Source: Algoriphagus formosus
Lineage (GTDB): Bacteria; Bacteroidota; Bacteroidia; Cytophagales; Cyclobacteriaceae
Direction of reading: 5' to 3'
DNA length: 64,000 nucleotides
Assembly (NCBI RefSeq): GCF_002807035.1
Contig: NZ_NIUC01000002.1
Location: 1,269,267-1,333,266 of the forward strand
The notes under the pieces are model-generated. The model searched no databases, was not told the origin of the DNA, and was given only the letters and a program-made list of their open reading frames with translations. A program made the translations under genes and the position numbers. The first letter of the stretch is position 1; each line of letters begins with the position of its first letter. This document shows positions 25,404-32,712 of this stretch, in pieces.

Positions 25404-27824
25404 ATGTTAAATAAAATTCTCCGAATTACTAAAAGCCTGCTTGTTCTTCTTCTCCTAGCATGGTGCTGGAGTTGCCAAAATCAAGCTGATTCATTTAACC
25501 AAATTTTCCAAGACCTAGAAAATCAAGAAGGAATCGAAGGTAAAGCGGAATACCTCAACTCCCCATTTTCAGCTGCAGGAGATCGATTGTACTTAGTCGG
25601 ACATCAAAATGGCTCATTTCCGGATTTGGGTTGGCATGTGGAAGGAGAAATGGGAGGAATCTGGTTGCATCCAATTAAGTTGCTTGATGGTTTTGTAGCA
25701 CAGCTTGGAGATGATTCTCAAAGCATTTGCCTGACGGAAGGAAAGACTTTTACCAATTATCCATTTGCCAATACGATTGATTATGGAAGCGTATTGGCAG
25801 ATTTGGAAGTAGAACGTATGCACTTTGTACCGGATGCGAGGGAGGGAATGATCGTTTTGTATCGTTTTCGAAATACTGGTTCTGTGGATAAATCTTTTGA
25901 TTTTTCATGGACTTCCAAGGTAGACCTGAGGCCAGTTTGGCTTGGAGAGCGAAGCGGGATGATTGATCAAGCGGATGAGATAGCTTTCAATGAGTTGACC
26001 GGAACATTCACTGCAAAGGATCAAGGGAATGATTGGTATGCCGTATGGGGAACGGATGCGGGAATTCCACTGACACCTGTCAATCCAATCTGCAATTTTG
26101 AGTCGAGAGGCATGGGTACTTCGGCTGCCTTCGGGGTCCAACTGAATATTCCATCAGGGTCTGAATTGATTTTTCCCATTTATATCGCTGGCTCTACTGA
26201 AAGCGAATTAAGGGCTTTGGAAACCATTGCTGATTTGAGAGAAAATCTGGAGGCTGACTGGTTTTCCAAAAAGCGACGTTATGAGGAAATTTCCGAGAAA
26301 TCCGCCATTAACATCCCAGATAAGCAGCTGCAAAAGGCATTTGAGTGGACTAAGTTCAATACGGATTGGTTGGTACGCGATGTGCCGGATTTAGGCAGGG
26401 GTTTCGGTGCAGGCTTGCCGGATTACCCCTGGTTTTTTGGTGTGGATAGTGAATATACCATTCAGGGACTTTTGGCCACCGGTAGAAAAGAACTGGTGTA
26501 TAGTACTGTGGAATTGATTCATGAGCTATCTGAAAAAACCAACGGAAATGGTCGAATTATCCACGAAGCATCCACCAATGGGGTAGTTTTCAACCCCGGT
26601 AACATCAATGAAACGCCGCAATGGGCTTCCATGATTTGGGAGGTTTACCGCTGGACTGGAGATCAAGAGTTTTTAGAGAAGTATTTTCCATCTGTGGAAA
26701 AAGGGCTCATTTGGCTCCTTGAAGAAAATGATCAGGATAGGAATTTATTGGCAGATGGCTATGGGATGATGGAAATCCACGGATTAGAATCGGAGATGAT
26801 TGATGTGGCTGCCTACAGCTACAAGGCTTTTGCGGATGCGGCGAAAATGGCCGAAATACTCGGAAAAACCGAACTTTCTGAAAGTTATCAACAGACTGCA
26901 GATGCTTTGGCAGAAAAAATCAATAGCGATTTCTGGGTGCCTGAATTTGGGAGTTATGCAGATTTTATAGGTACAGCGGAAGAAGCCTTGCACCTGATTG
27001 ATGGAGCGATTATCCGTGCAGATACCTTGAATAAGCCTTGGGCTGTGGAGGAGTTGAAGGCCACCAAAAGGTATTTATCCACAATCCCAGCAGATCAAAA
27101 ACAGGGCTTTGTATTATATCACAATTGGGTGGTCAATACACCGATGGAAGTAGGAGTAGCAGATCCCGAGAAAGCTCAAATCGCATTGGAGACAGCACGG
27201 AATTATACCAATCCCTTTGGCACCTTTGTGACGGGAATTGACCGTGACGAAAGCGCAGAGTCCGAAGATGGTTCTTTTTCCGGGAGTAAGGTTTTTTCTT
27301 ACACAGGAGCTGTGATGACTTTGCCGACAGGTGTCTCCGCTATTGGAGAAAACAGGTATGGAAACCCGGACGCAGCCTTGGATTACCTTCAGCGAATGAC
27401 CCGCAGTTTCAGCTTTGCATTGCCAGGCTCGATCTACGAAGTTTCTCCTGATTATGGCATGTTTACCCAAGCTTGGAATTTGTATAGCTATGCGATTCCC
27501 ATCGTCACACAGTTCTTTGGGATTCAGCCGGATGCAGGAAATCGGGTGATTTATATTCGGCCTCAAATGCCCTCGGATTGGGAAAGTGCCAGTATTGAAA
27601 AGGTGCAAATAGGAGACAATGAAATTTCCCTTAGCTATGAAAAGATTGATGGGGAGTTGACAATTGAAGTGTCCCAAACACAGAAAAAATGGGGTTTGTC
27701 AATTGAAATTCCAGAAAGCTATGAGCAGGTGAAAATCCTAGGCAAAGAGGTGAGTTCGGATACGCAGAATGGCTATCGCAGGATTTTGATGACAGGAGCC
27801 AAGGTACGGGTGGAGGCTAGGTAA
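25404..27824 (+). CDS. Six-hairpin glycosidase-like lipoprotein (debranching-enzyme type)
   Basis: 806-residue exported protein with signal ending LLLAWCWSC and then CQNQAD, so probably a lipoprotein (Cys24). N-terminal beta-sandwich domain up to about residue 290, then an (alpha/alpha)6 catalytic domain: KAFEWTKFNTDWLVRD, GLPDYPWFFGVDSEY, WASMIWEVYRWTGD, and a short C-terminal beta domain. This is the layout of GH15/63/116-like and glycogen debranching proteins. I cannot set the GH family or catalytic acids by eye. It likely works with the preceding deacetylase on an external glycan. Confidence 0.75.
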   Translation: MLNKILRITKSLLVLLLLAWCWSCQNQADSFNQIFQDLENQEGIEGKAEYLNSPFSAAGDRLYLVGHQNGSFPDLGWHVEGEMGGIWLHPIKLLDGFVAQLGDDSQSICLTEGKTFTNYPFANTIDYGSVLADLEVERMHFVPDAREGMIVLYRFRNTGSVDKSFDFSWTSKVDLRPVWLGERSGMIDQADEIAFNELTGTFTAKDQGNDWYAVWGTDAGIPLTPVNPICNFESRGMGTSAAFGVQLNIPSGSELIFPIYIAGSTESELRALETIADLRENLEADWFSKKRRYEEISEKSAINIPDKQLQKAFEWTKFNTDWLVRDVPDLGRGFGAGLPDYPWFFGVDSEYTIQGLLATGRKELVYSTVELIHELSEKTNGNGRIIHEASTNGVVFNPGNINETPQWASMIWEVYRWTGDQEFLEKYFPSVEKGLIWLLEENDQDRNLLADGYGMMEIHGLESEMIDVAAYSYKAFADAAKMAEILGKTELSESYQQTADALAEKINSDFWVPEFGSYADFIGTAEEALHLIDGAIIRADTLNKPWAVEELKATKRYLSTIPADQKQGFVLYHNWVVNTPMEVGVADPEKAQIALETARNYTNPFGTFVTGIDRDESAESEDGSFSGSKVFSYTGAVMTLPTGVSAIGENRYGNPDAALDYLQRMTRSFSFALPGSIYEVSPDYGMFTQAWNLYSYAIPIVTQFFGIQPDAGNRVIYIRPQMPSDWESASIEKVQIGDNEISLSYEKIDGELTIEVSQTQKKWGLSIEIPESYEQVKILGKEVSSDTQNGYRRILMTGAKVRVEAR

Positions 27825-27891
27825 GATAGTGCTGTTGAAAAAAGATTGAACGCATTCTCAAACTTTTTGACTTCCGAATAGTCCTTAAGGA

Positions 27892-28302
27892 ATGGAAAAA
27901 AATTATCCCATTTGGATGGCGACTTGCCTGAAATTGGCAGCAGTTTATAATATTCTCTGGGGAGCCTGGGTGGTTATTTGGCCCAACAGTTTTTTCGAAT
28001 GGACGGGCATGGCTCCTTTGCAGCACCCTACTATTTGGCAAGGGACTGGAATGATCGTCGGGGTTTATGGGTTGGGTTATTGGTGGGCAAGCTACAATCC
28101 GCTCAAGCACTGGCCCATTGTGGCAGTTGGCTTTCTAGGAAAAATATTCGGGCCTCTCGGCTTCCTTTTCAATTACCTCGTTTTAGGGGAAATCCCTTTT
28201 CAGTTTAGCTATACCCTCTATACCAACGATCTGATTTGGTGGATTCCTTTTTTTCTGATTCTAAAAAAGGTACACACCGAAACGCAATGGCAACTCCGAT
28301 GA
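27892..28302 (+). CDS. Four-helix membrane protein, unknown (paralogue of 37107-37550)
   Basis: 136 residues with four hydrophobic helices and many tryptophans. Blocks: YNILWGAWVVIWP, GMIVGVYGLGYW, VGFLGKIFGPLGF and TNDLIWWIPFFLI. The last two line up with GLTGKIILAIWF and FNELLWLIPLILIF in the protein at 37107-37550, so the window holds two members of the same family. No catalytic motif seen. It precedes another four-helix gene by 13 nt. Confidence 0.7.
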   Translation: MEKNYPIWMATCLKLAAVYNILWGAWVVIWPNSFFEWTGMAPLQHPTIWQGTGMIVGVYGLGYWWASYNPLKHWPIVAVGFLGKIFGPLGFLFNYLVLGEIPFQFSYTLYTNDLIWWIPFFLILKKVHTETQWQLR

Positions 28303-28315
28303 ACCAAAATGAAAA

Positions 28316-28735
28316 ATGATGGAATGGATTCGGCTTTCGGTAGACTCAGGACTTTTCGTTTTGATCTGGTTGGTGCAAGTGATTATTTATCCATCCTTTC
28401 TGCATGTGGACAGAGAAAAACTGAATTACTGGCATCAAGTCTATACCCGCAAGATTCTCTATTTCGTGGCACCTTTGATGTTTATTCAGACGGGGGTAAT
28501 TGCACTCCAACTACTCTTTGATCCGCTTATTTTTCTTTTGGATGGATTGCTTTTGGCGATGGTTTGGGTTAATACCTTTTTCATTGCAATCCCTATTCAC
28601 AATGCGATCGATCGGGAGGAAAGTATTGATGCGAATATCTTGAAACTCCTCCAAGTAAACCGATGGAGAGCTTGGCTTTGGACGGCCTTATTTCTACTCA
28701 CAGTGGGTCGAATTCTTATAGACTTATTGGGTTAA
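28316..28735 (+). CDS. Four-helix membrane protein, unknown
   Basis: 139 residues, four predicted helices, with QVIIYPSFLHVD after helix 1 and NTFFIAIPIHNAID between helices 3 and 4. The YPSF and IPxHN phrases recall small DUF1772-like membrane proteins, but I am not sure. It forms a pair with the preceding membrane gene and overlaps the convergent DHFR-fold gene by 4 nt at its end. Confidence 0.65.
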   Translation: MMEWIRLSVDSGLFVLIWLVQVIIYPSFLHVDREKLNYWHQVYTRKILYFVAPLMFIQTGVIALQLLFDPLIFLLDGLLLAMVWVNTFFIAIPIHNAIDREESIDANILKLLQVNRWRAWLWTALFLLTVGRILIDLLG

Positions 28736-29274
28736 CTTCTATTCCGAACATAAAAGCTTTGGGCGATTTTCCCCAAAAAGACTTTGGAGGACAGACAATC
28801 AAAAAGGAGCGGTTTGGGTAAGTCCGAAAACAAAGGAATACCGGAACCTAAAAGCAAGGGGATGGTGGTAATGGTCATTTCATCGATCAAGTCAGCTTTC
28901 AGGAAACTCTGAATTGTCTTTCCACCGTCGATGTACAACCGTCGATATCCCTGTTGATTAATGCCCTCAATTACTAGGGGAAGTGGGTCGCTGACGATCT
29001 TCACCTTTTCTTCGAGAGTCTTCGGAACTTCTTTCAGGGAATTGCTCAGTACAAAAACCGGCTTCTCATAAGGCCAAGGAATGTCAAAACCGCATACCGT
29101 TTCATAGGTGTTTCTTCCCATCACTAAAGCATCTACCTCCTGCATAAAGTCCGCATAACCCATATCATTTTGCTCAGGATTGGGGATGGAGTGCAACCAA
29201 GCTATGCCTCCATCTTTATCGGCAATAAAACCGTCTAGACTGCATGCGATAAAGATTTTGTTCTTTTTTTCCAT
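28732..29274 (-). CDS. Dihydrofolate reductase-fold family protein (RibD C-terminal type)
   Basis: 180 residues from ATG 29274 (MEKKNKIFIACSLDGFIAD), the standard opening of RibD_C/DHFR-like reductases that use NADPH. Later ALVMGRNTYETV and RRLYIDGGKTIQSFL mark the nucleotide site. A longer frame to 29298 runs into the attC-like element and is rejected. It sits 23 nt downstream of the last GTT core of the cassette array. Substrate unknown; it is probably not the cellular folate enzyme. Confidence 0.88.
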   Translation of the reverse strand: MEKKNKIFIACSLDGFIADKDGGIAWLHSIPNPEQNDMGYADFMQEVDALVMGRNTYETVCGFDIPWPYEKPVFVLSNSLKEVPKTLEEKVKIVSDPLPLVIEGINQQGYRRLYIDGGKTIQSFLKADLIDEMTITTIPLLLGSGIPLFSDLPKPLLFDCLSSKVFLGKIAQSFYVRNRS

Positions 29275-29296
29275 GATGCTTGAGGGAAAAATTTGC

Positions 29297-29424
29297 AACG
29301 CCTAGGCTAGCCATCATACCGGGCCTTGAAAGCGTTTTCTTTTCAAGTTACAATTTTCGTGCTTGGAGCAACGAGTGATCGCGCTGGTTTTTCTGCCCGG
29401 TTGGGGCTAGGTGATGTTGGCGGC
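29297..29424 (-). repeat. attC-like recombination site A (128 nt)
   Basis: Minus-strand layout: R''-like GCCGCCAAC (29424-29416), inner arm CTAGCC..ACCGGGC, about 66-nt loop, inner arm GCCCGGT..GGCTAG, and final GTT core (29299-29297). Arms pair with small bulges. The opening 9 nt are the exact reverse complement of the first 9 nt of the same cassette (GTTGGCGGC, 29937-29929), as expected for a cassette-borne attC cut inside its core. Length equals that of site B. Confidence 0.65.
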
Positions 29425-29429
29425 TGGTT

Positions 29430-29915
29430 CTACTTGGTTAGTTTTTCAATTATGCCTTTTGAATAATTTCGTAATCTTTTCTTATTTGCTATTAGAGAGT
29501 TATAGGTTAATGCAAATGCTCCTACCCATCCGACCCCCAAAATAATCCAGGAGTTGGAGTTCATCTTTGTTGAAATGAGTAAGCCGACTAAAGTCCAAAT
29601 GGTCATTAAAATAAGCCCAAGGATGATAATGTAAGAGAAAGAGTTGCTAAATGGATAAATGTCACATTTAATAATTGTCTTATCTAAATTCTGAGATATG
29701 GTCAATTTAATCTTTCCTACTCCCCTGAAAGGAGCAAGTGTAGAAGGACGGCTCTGAATGTTTATTTGATTGTTTGTGATTACTACAAACTTTGATTTGT
29801 TATACCGATCATAGTCACTAATCAGCTTATTAGCAGAGTCTAAAATTTCATCCCTTCTCTTTGAGGTTAGGATTTCAAAGCTTTCGTTCACATACCTATC
29901 AATTTTTGTAAACAT
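29430..29915 (-). CDS. Cassette gene 2: two-helix membrane protein, unknown
   Basis: 161 residues. A soluble N-terminal half (IDRYVNESFEILTSKRRDEIL, then short strands such as KFVVITNNQINIQS) precedes two hydrophobic helices (SYIIILGLILMTIWTLVGLLI and SWIILGVGWVGAFALTY) and a basic tail. No family recognised. AT-rich compared with neighbours. It lies between attC-like sites B and A, its stop 6 nt before the start of site A, the usual tight packing in integron cassettes. Confidence 0.7.
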   Translation of the reverse strand: MFTKIDRYVNESFEILTSKRRDEILDSANKLISDYDRYNKSKFVVITNNQINIQSRPSTLAPFRGVGKIKLTISQNLDKTIIKCDIYPFSNSFSYIIILGLILMTIWTLVGLLISTKMNSNSWIILGVGWVGAFALTYNSLIANKKRLRNYSKGIIEKLTK

Positions 29916-29934
29916 ATCAATTTAACTTGCCGCC

Positions 29935-30062
29935 AACGTTTTGCATATGGCTTGTGGCGGTTTCGAAGCTCTTTCCTGTCCACCGAAACCAAAGCTGACT
30001 ATGGTACGAAAACCTTGCTGGTAGCCGTTCACCCGCCATAAGCTATAAGCTGTGTTGTAGCA
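29935..30062 (-). repeat. attC-like recombination site B (128 nt)
   Basis: Minus-strand layout: TGCTACAAC (30062-30054), bulge ACA, arm GCTTATAGCTTATGGCGG, loop, arm CCGCCACAAGCCATATGC, bulge AAAAC, and GTT core (29937-29935). The 18-nt arms pair at 15 positions. Its first 9 nt are the exact complement of the 9 nt at the start of its cassette (GTTGTAGCA, 30576-30568). Unpaired spacers near the base and short mispairs are typical of attC sites. Confidence 0.68.
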
Positions 30063-30064
30063 TG

Positions 30065-30538
30065 TTATTTATATTTATACTTATTTCGCCAAAATTCTTC
30101 TCCTTTTAGAAAATCCAATAGAATTTCAGTCATTTGGTCGGCTGTCTTTATCTCTTTTACTAAAAGGATGTGGTCGTCATCTGTTACAAGTCCCGAAGCA
30201 AAACCATCTTTGAAACTTCCACTTACATGCAAAGCCTTGAACCCTTTACTGTTTAAGTCTTCTAATTGAACTATGTGAAAGTTATTCCAATTAGTCGACT
30301 GCATTGTCTCTACAATTACTTCGGAGTTTGCGTTTTCCGAGATAGTTTCTTCATCTCCACCAAACCCCTTAGTAACGGTCAGTTTTAAAGTCCGTTGTTC
30401 CTGTCGAACTTCACTACGAGTTTCTTCAATCTTGGACCTTTCGATATCCCTTGTTAGAGATTTTCTTTTTGTATAAAAACTGCTCAATGTTATTATTCCA
30501 AGTAATGCAAGAGTTCCTATTATCAGGAAGGTATTCAT
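30065..30538 (-). CDS. Cassette gene 1: single-helix anchored protein, unknown
   Basis: 157 residues from ATG 30538 (MNTFLIIGTLALLGIITLSSFY), an N-terminal membrane helix, then a charged coil (RKSLTRDIERSKIEETRSEV) and a soluble alpha/beta domain with LHVSGSFKDGFASGLVTDDD. A longer frame to 30592 crosses the GTT core and is unlikely. The stop codon is 2 nt from site B. No family recognised. AT-rich. Confidence 0.68.
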   Translation of the reverse strand: MNTFLIIGTLALLGIITLSSFYTKRKSLTRDIERSKIEETRSEVRQEQRTLKLTVTKGFGGDEETISENANSEVIVETMQSTNWNNFHIVQLEDLNSKGFKALHVSGSFKDGFASGLVTDDDHILLVKEIKTADQMTEILLDFLKGEEFWRNKYKYK

Positions 30539-30755
30539 CTTTCTCACTGTGTTTATTTTTTTTAATGTGCTACAACTAGTAAATATCCTCAATAAGCTGT
30601 AATTTTTTGGAATGCCAAGACCTGAATTTGCCCCATCGCTTGGTGGTTCACTTCCACTTATTTTTAAGAGGAGTAAACTAATTTCTAAATATAAGAATAA
30701 ACTCTAACTCTATGATATCGGGAAAATAAGGTGAAGGAGCCAATGATATTAGCGC
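30539..30755. other. Intergenic region at the start of the cassette array
   Basis: 217 nt with no gene. It holds the first core (AAC at 30574-30576 on plus) and an imperfect hairpin CCAAG/CTTGG with flanking TTCCA/TGGAA near 30610-30660. An attI-like site or a cassette promoter could be here, but I cannot define one. Confidence 0.45.
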
Positions 30756-30956
30756 TTACTGGATCTTCCTACTCTTGATTTTGGAACGGATAAGAAAAAA
30801 AGCATCGATTATTCCCAAAATCAATAAGCCATAGCCAAGGTAATTTTTAAATCTACCTATGTCCTCTGGTTTAATTAGAACAGTATTCATTAATCCTACG
30901 ACCAAAAAGAGAATGGTCCGAATAATTTTCCAGCTGGTTTTTTGATTGGTTCCCAT
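30756..30956 (-). CDS. Small two-helix membrane protein, unknown
   Basis: 66 residues: basic start (MGTNQKTSWKIIRT), helix ILFLVVGLMNTVLI, loop, helix YLGYGLLILGIIDAFFLI and a basic end (RSKIKSRKIQ). It lies 13 nt after the presumed anti-sigma gene, on the same strand, so it is probably the third gene of that unit. No family recognised. Confidence 0.6.
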   Translation of the reverse strand: MGTNQKTSWKIIRTILFLVVGLMNTVLIKPEDIGRFKNYLGYGLLILGIIDAFFLIRSKIKSRKIQ

Positions 30957-30969
30957 TGTCTTTGGCGAA

Positions 30970-31686
30970 TTAGGTGAATAATAAATACATCAATAAAACT
31001 ATTCCAACGATTCCAAGGATAGCGAATATCCAAATCCACCTTTTCCGATTGGAATGATAGTTTTGAATGTGCTCTTCTTTGAGGGAGCCTTCATCTGCCT
31101 CTTTCATCAACTTTTCCAATTGACCGATATTGAATCGGAATTGATGATTTTGTGCAAAAAAACTTATTCCAAAGCTAAGTAAGCTACCGATTCCAAAAAC
31201 TGTATAATCATCCCATTCCAAGTCAGGAACCTGGCCGTATTTCATTATAAAATAGAAATAGCAGCCAGTGAGAAATATCATAGTAGCTGTTGAGGCATTT
31301 ATCAAAATAGATTTTCGATATTCTATATGATAAAACCCAATATATTCCTGCAGATTCTTAATGATAGAGCCCCCAAATTTGACAAGAGAAAGCTTCTTCA
31401 GCGTACCAAACTGAAGGAGAGCCCCGGATATCAAAATGATTAAAAATGTAAGCAGCGTAAAGGATAGCCCCGAACCTTTTGCGAAAAGCAGGAGATAAAT
31501 CACTGCTAGGGAAAGGATGGACTTCAGCACGATATCCAAAATTAAAGCTGACTTGAATTGCGACTGAATGCTTTTTGATGAAGACCGGATAAACTGAGTT
31601 ATTTCTTTCTCCGTTAGCTTTTTTTCTTCAAATATGGGCTCTTTTTTCCAAGCCTCTTTATACTTATCCAAGTCGATTGATTCCAT
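30970..31686 (-). CDS. Putative membrane anti-sigma factor (partner of the ECF sigma)
   Basis: 238 residues. A cytoplasmic N-terminus (LDKYKEAWKKEPIFEEKKLTEKEI) is followed by four or five hydrophobic helices, a charged C-terminal region and one last helix (WIWIFAILGIVGIVLLMYLL). It starts 2 nt after the ECF sigma stop, the usual place of an anti-sigma factor in Bacteroidota. There is no HxxxCxxC zinc motif, so this is a positional assignment only. Confidence 0.6.
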   Translation of the reverse strand: MESIDLDKYKEAWKKEPIFEEKKLTEKEITQFIRSSSKSIQSQFKSALILDIVLKSILSLAVIYLLLFAKGSGLSFTLLTFLIILISGALLQFGTLKKLSLVKFGGSIIKNLQEYIGFYHIEYRKSILINASTATMIFLTGCYFYFIMKYGQVPDLEWDDYTVFGIGSLLSFGISFFAQNHQFRFNIGQLEKLMKEADEGSLKEEHIQNYHSNRKRWIWIFAILGIVGIVLLMYLLFT

Positions 31687-31688
31687 AA

Positions 31689-32186
31689 TTATTGTAGCTT
31701 TTGGATTAGTTGGGCCAGTTTTGTTTTGATTCGCACCAGTTTGACACTTACATTTTTTACACTTATTCCGATCGTTTCAGCGATTTCATCATAGGACTTC
31801 TCATCAAGCCATAGTAGGATGATGGCTTTCTCGATTTTGTTGAGATGGGAGATCGCTTGATATAGAACTTTGATATCTTCTGAGGCTTCCATCTTGCTGA
31901 CCCTATCATCAATCTCCGGAGAAACTTCAGTCTTTAGCAAGAGTAGCTTTGGCTTTTTGTTTTGAGTGATGGCAGTATTCAATGCCACTCTATACATCCA
32001 AGTAGAAAAGGAAGAATTCCCCTTGAAACTGGGGTAGGATTTCCATAATTGGAGGATTATTTCCTGATATAAATCCTTTCGGTCCGATTCGTTTTTTGCA
32101 TAGACGAAGCAGATTTTGTGGATAATGCCTTGATGCTTTTCTATCCTTGAAATAAATTCCTTTTCTATTTCTTTGGCTGCGGACAT
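31689..32186 (-). CDS. ECF-type RNA polymerase sigma factor
   Basis: 165 residues. Region 2: ICFVYAKNESDRKDLYQEIILQLWKSYPSF and STWMYRVALNTAI; region 4: EKAIILLWLDEKSYDEIAETIGISVKNVSVKLVRIKTKL. This is a typical Bacteroidota ECF factor. Promoter of the unit must lie in 32187-32212 or further up through the 92-residue gene. It likely controls itself and the two membrane genes after it. Confidence 0.93.
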   Translation of the reverse strand: MSAAKEIEKEFISRIEKHQGIIHKICFVYAKNESDRKDLYQEIILQLWKSYPSFKGNSSFSTWMYRVALNTAITQNKKPKLLLLKTEVSPEIDDRVSKMEASEDIKVLYQAISHLNKIEKAIILLWLDEKSYDEIAETIGISVKNVSVKLVRIKTKLAQLIQKLQ

Positions 32187-32212
32187 GTGGGGATCAGCTA
32201 TTTAAGCTTGAC

Positions 32213-32491
32213 TTATAGGAATAAGATGGCAAAAAAGACGATGATCCCCAAGAGCAAGAGCCCTGCAAATAGCTTGGTTTTTTGTTTGAGCTGTTGGCTT
32301 TCCTCATTTTGAAACTTCTGCTCGATTAGGATTCCCATGACTGTGCCAACAGGTAAGGATGAAGAAAGGGCAATCACGAAGTTTTCGGTTAGAAAAAATA
32401 ACCCTATCCCTAGAACTATGGTGATCAATGAACCCAGAAGGTAGCCCGCACCTTCAAATATTCTTGAGCTGTGATTATTAGTAGTTTTCAT
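32213..32491 (-). CDS. Small membrane protein with conserved 5' leader
   Basis: 92 residues from ATG 32491 (MKTTNNHSSRIFEGAGYLLG): three hydrophobic helices (LITIVLGIGLFFLT, FVIALSSSLPVGTVMGILI and LFAGLLLLGIIVFFAILFL) with a charged Gln/Lys segment between the last two. The frame continues upstream to 32605, but that part is the shared leader also found before ribH, where it is not translated in this frame, so I start at 32491. First gene before the sigma unit, 26 nt away. Unknown function. Confidence 0.65.
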   Translation of the reverse strand: MKTTNNHSSRIFEGAGYLLGSLITIVLGIGLFFLTENFVIALSSSLPVGTVMGILIEQKFQNEESQQLKQKTKLFAGLLLLGIIVFFAILFL

Positions 32492-32580
32492 GTGTTTATA
32501 ATTTGTCTTAAAGAGGTCACATGGAATCTCGCAATTATAATCATCCCTCTGTGTGTCGCTTGCGTCATGCTCGATTTCAT
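32487..32580 (-). promoter_or_regulatory. Shared 5' leader, copy A
   Basis: The plus-strand words TTCATGTGTTTATAATTTG (32487-32505), CACATGGAATCT (32518-32529) and TCGATTTCAT (32571-32580) recur in the same order and orientation before ribH (59135-59240). The first two are exactly 31 nt apart at both loci. Here the gene start is inside the first word. Confidence 0.55.
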
Positions 32581-32712
32581 CTGCTTTCTTTTTTGGTAAA
32601 CTCATTTACTACGTTAGTCTACCAAAGCATCAAAAAACTACAGATGAAGGGAAAAAAATTCTCAGTGGGTAAAAAGCTCCATTTTGTACTAAAGGATTGA
32701 ATGGAGAAACTA

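Larger units (their letters stand above)
18137..27083. repeat. Cluster of 16 exact DnaA-box 9-mers (TTATCCACA)
   Basis: Exact TTATCCACA on the plus strand starts at 18137, 18314, 18611, 20965, 22841, 23944 and 27075; its complement TGTGGATAA starts at 21198, 21372, 21441, 21666, 22891, 22938, 23773, 25022 and 25883. The rest of the window shows only 2558 and 32117. Copies sit in genes of both orientations and in different frames (VDK, YPQ, LST), plus one between genes, so protein sequence does not explain them. With about 58% A+T the chance expectation is near 0.1 for 9 kb. The densest part is 22841-22946 with three boxes. Confidence 0.7.
29297..30576 (-). mobile_element. Two-cassette integron-like array without integrase (CALIN-like)
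   Basis: Read on the minus strand: GTT core at 30576, gene 30538-30065, attC-like B, GTT core at 29937, gene 29915-29430, attC-like A, GTT core at 29299. The two cassettes are about 638 and 637 nt long, genes are in the same direction and each is closed by its element. Each cassette begins with the exact 9-nt complement of its own element's start. Both genes are more AT-rich than the flanks and code for unknown membrane proteins. No tyrosine recombinase is in the window. Confidence 0.62.

Noticed and set aside
27114..27677. 187-codon open frame on the minus strand
   Set aside because: Antisense shadow of the six-hairpin glycosidase.
30577..30755. Possible third attC-like site or attI before the array
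   Set aside because: There is a small imperfect hairpin near 30610-30660, but no arm pairs with the bases next to the GTT core at 30576.
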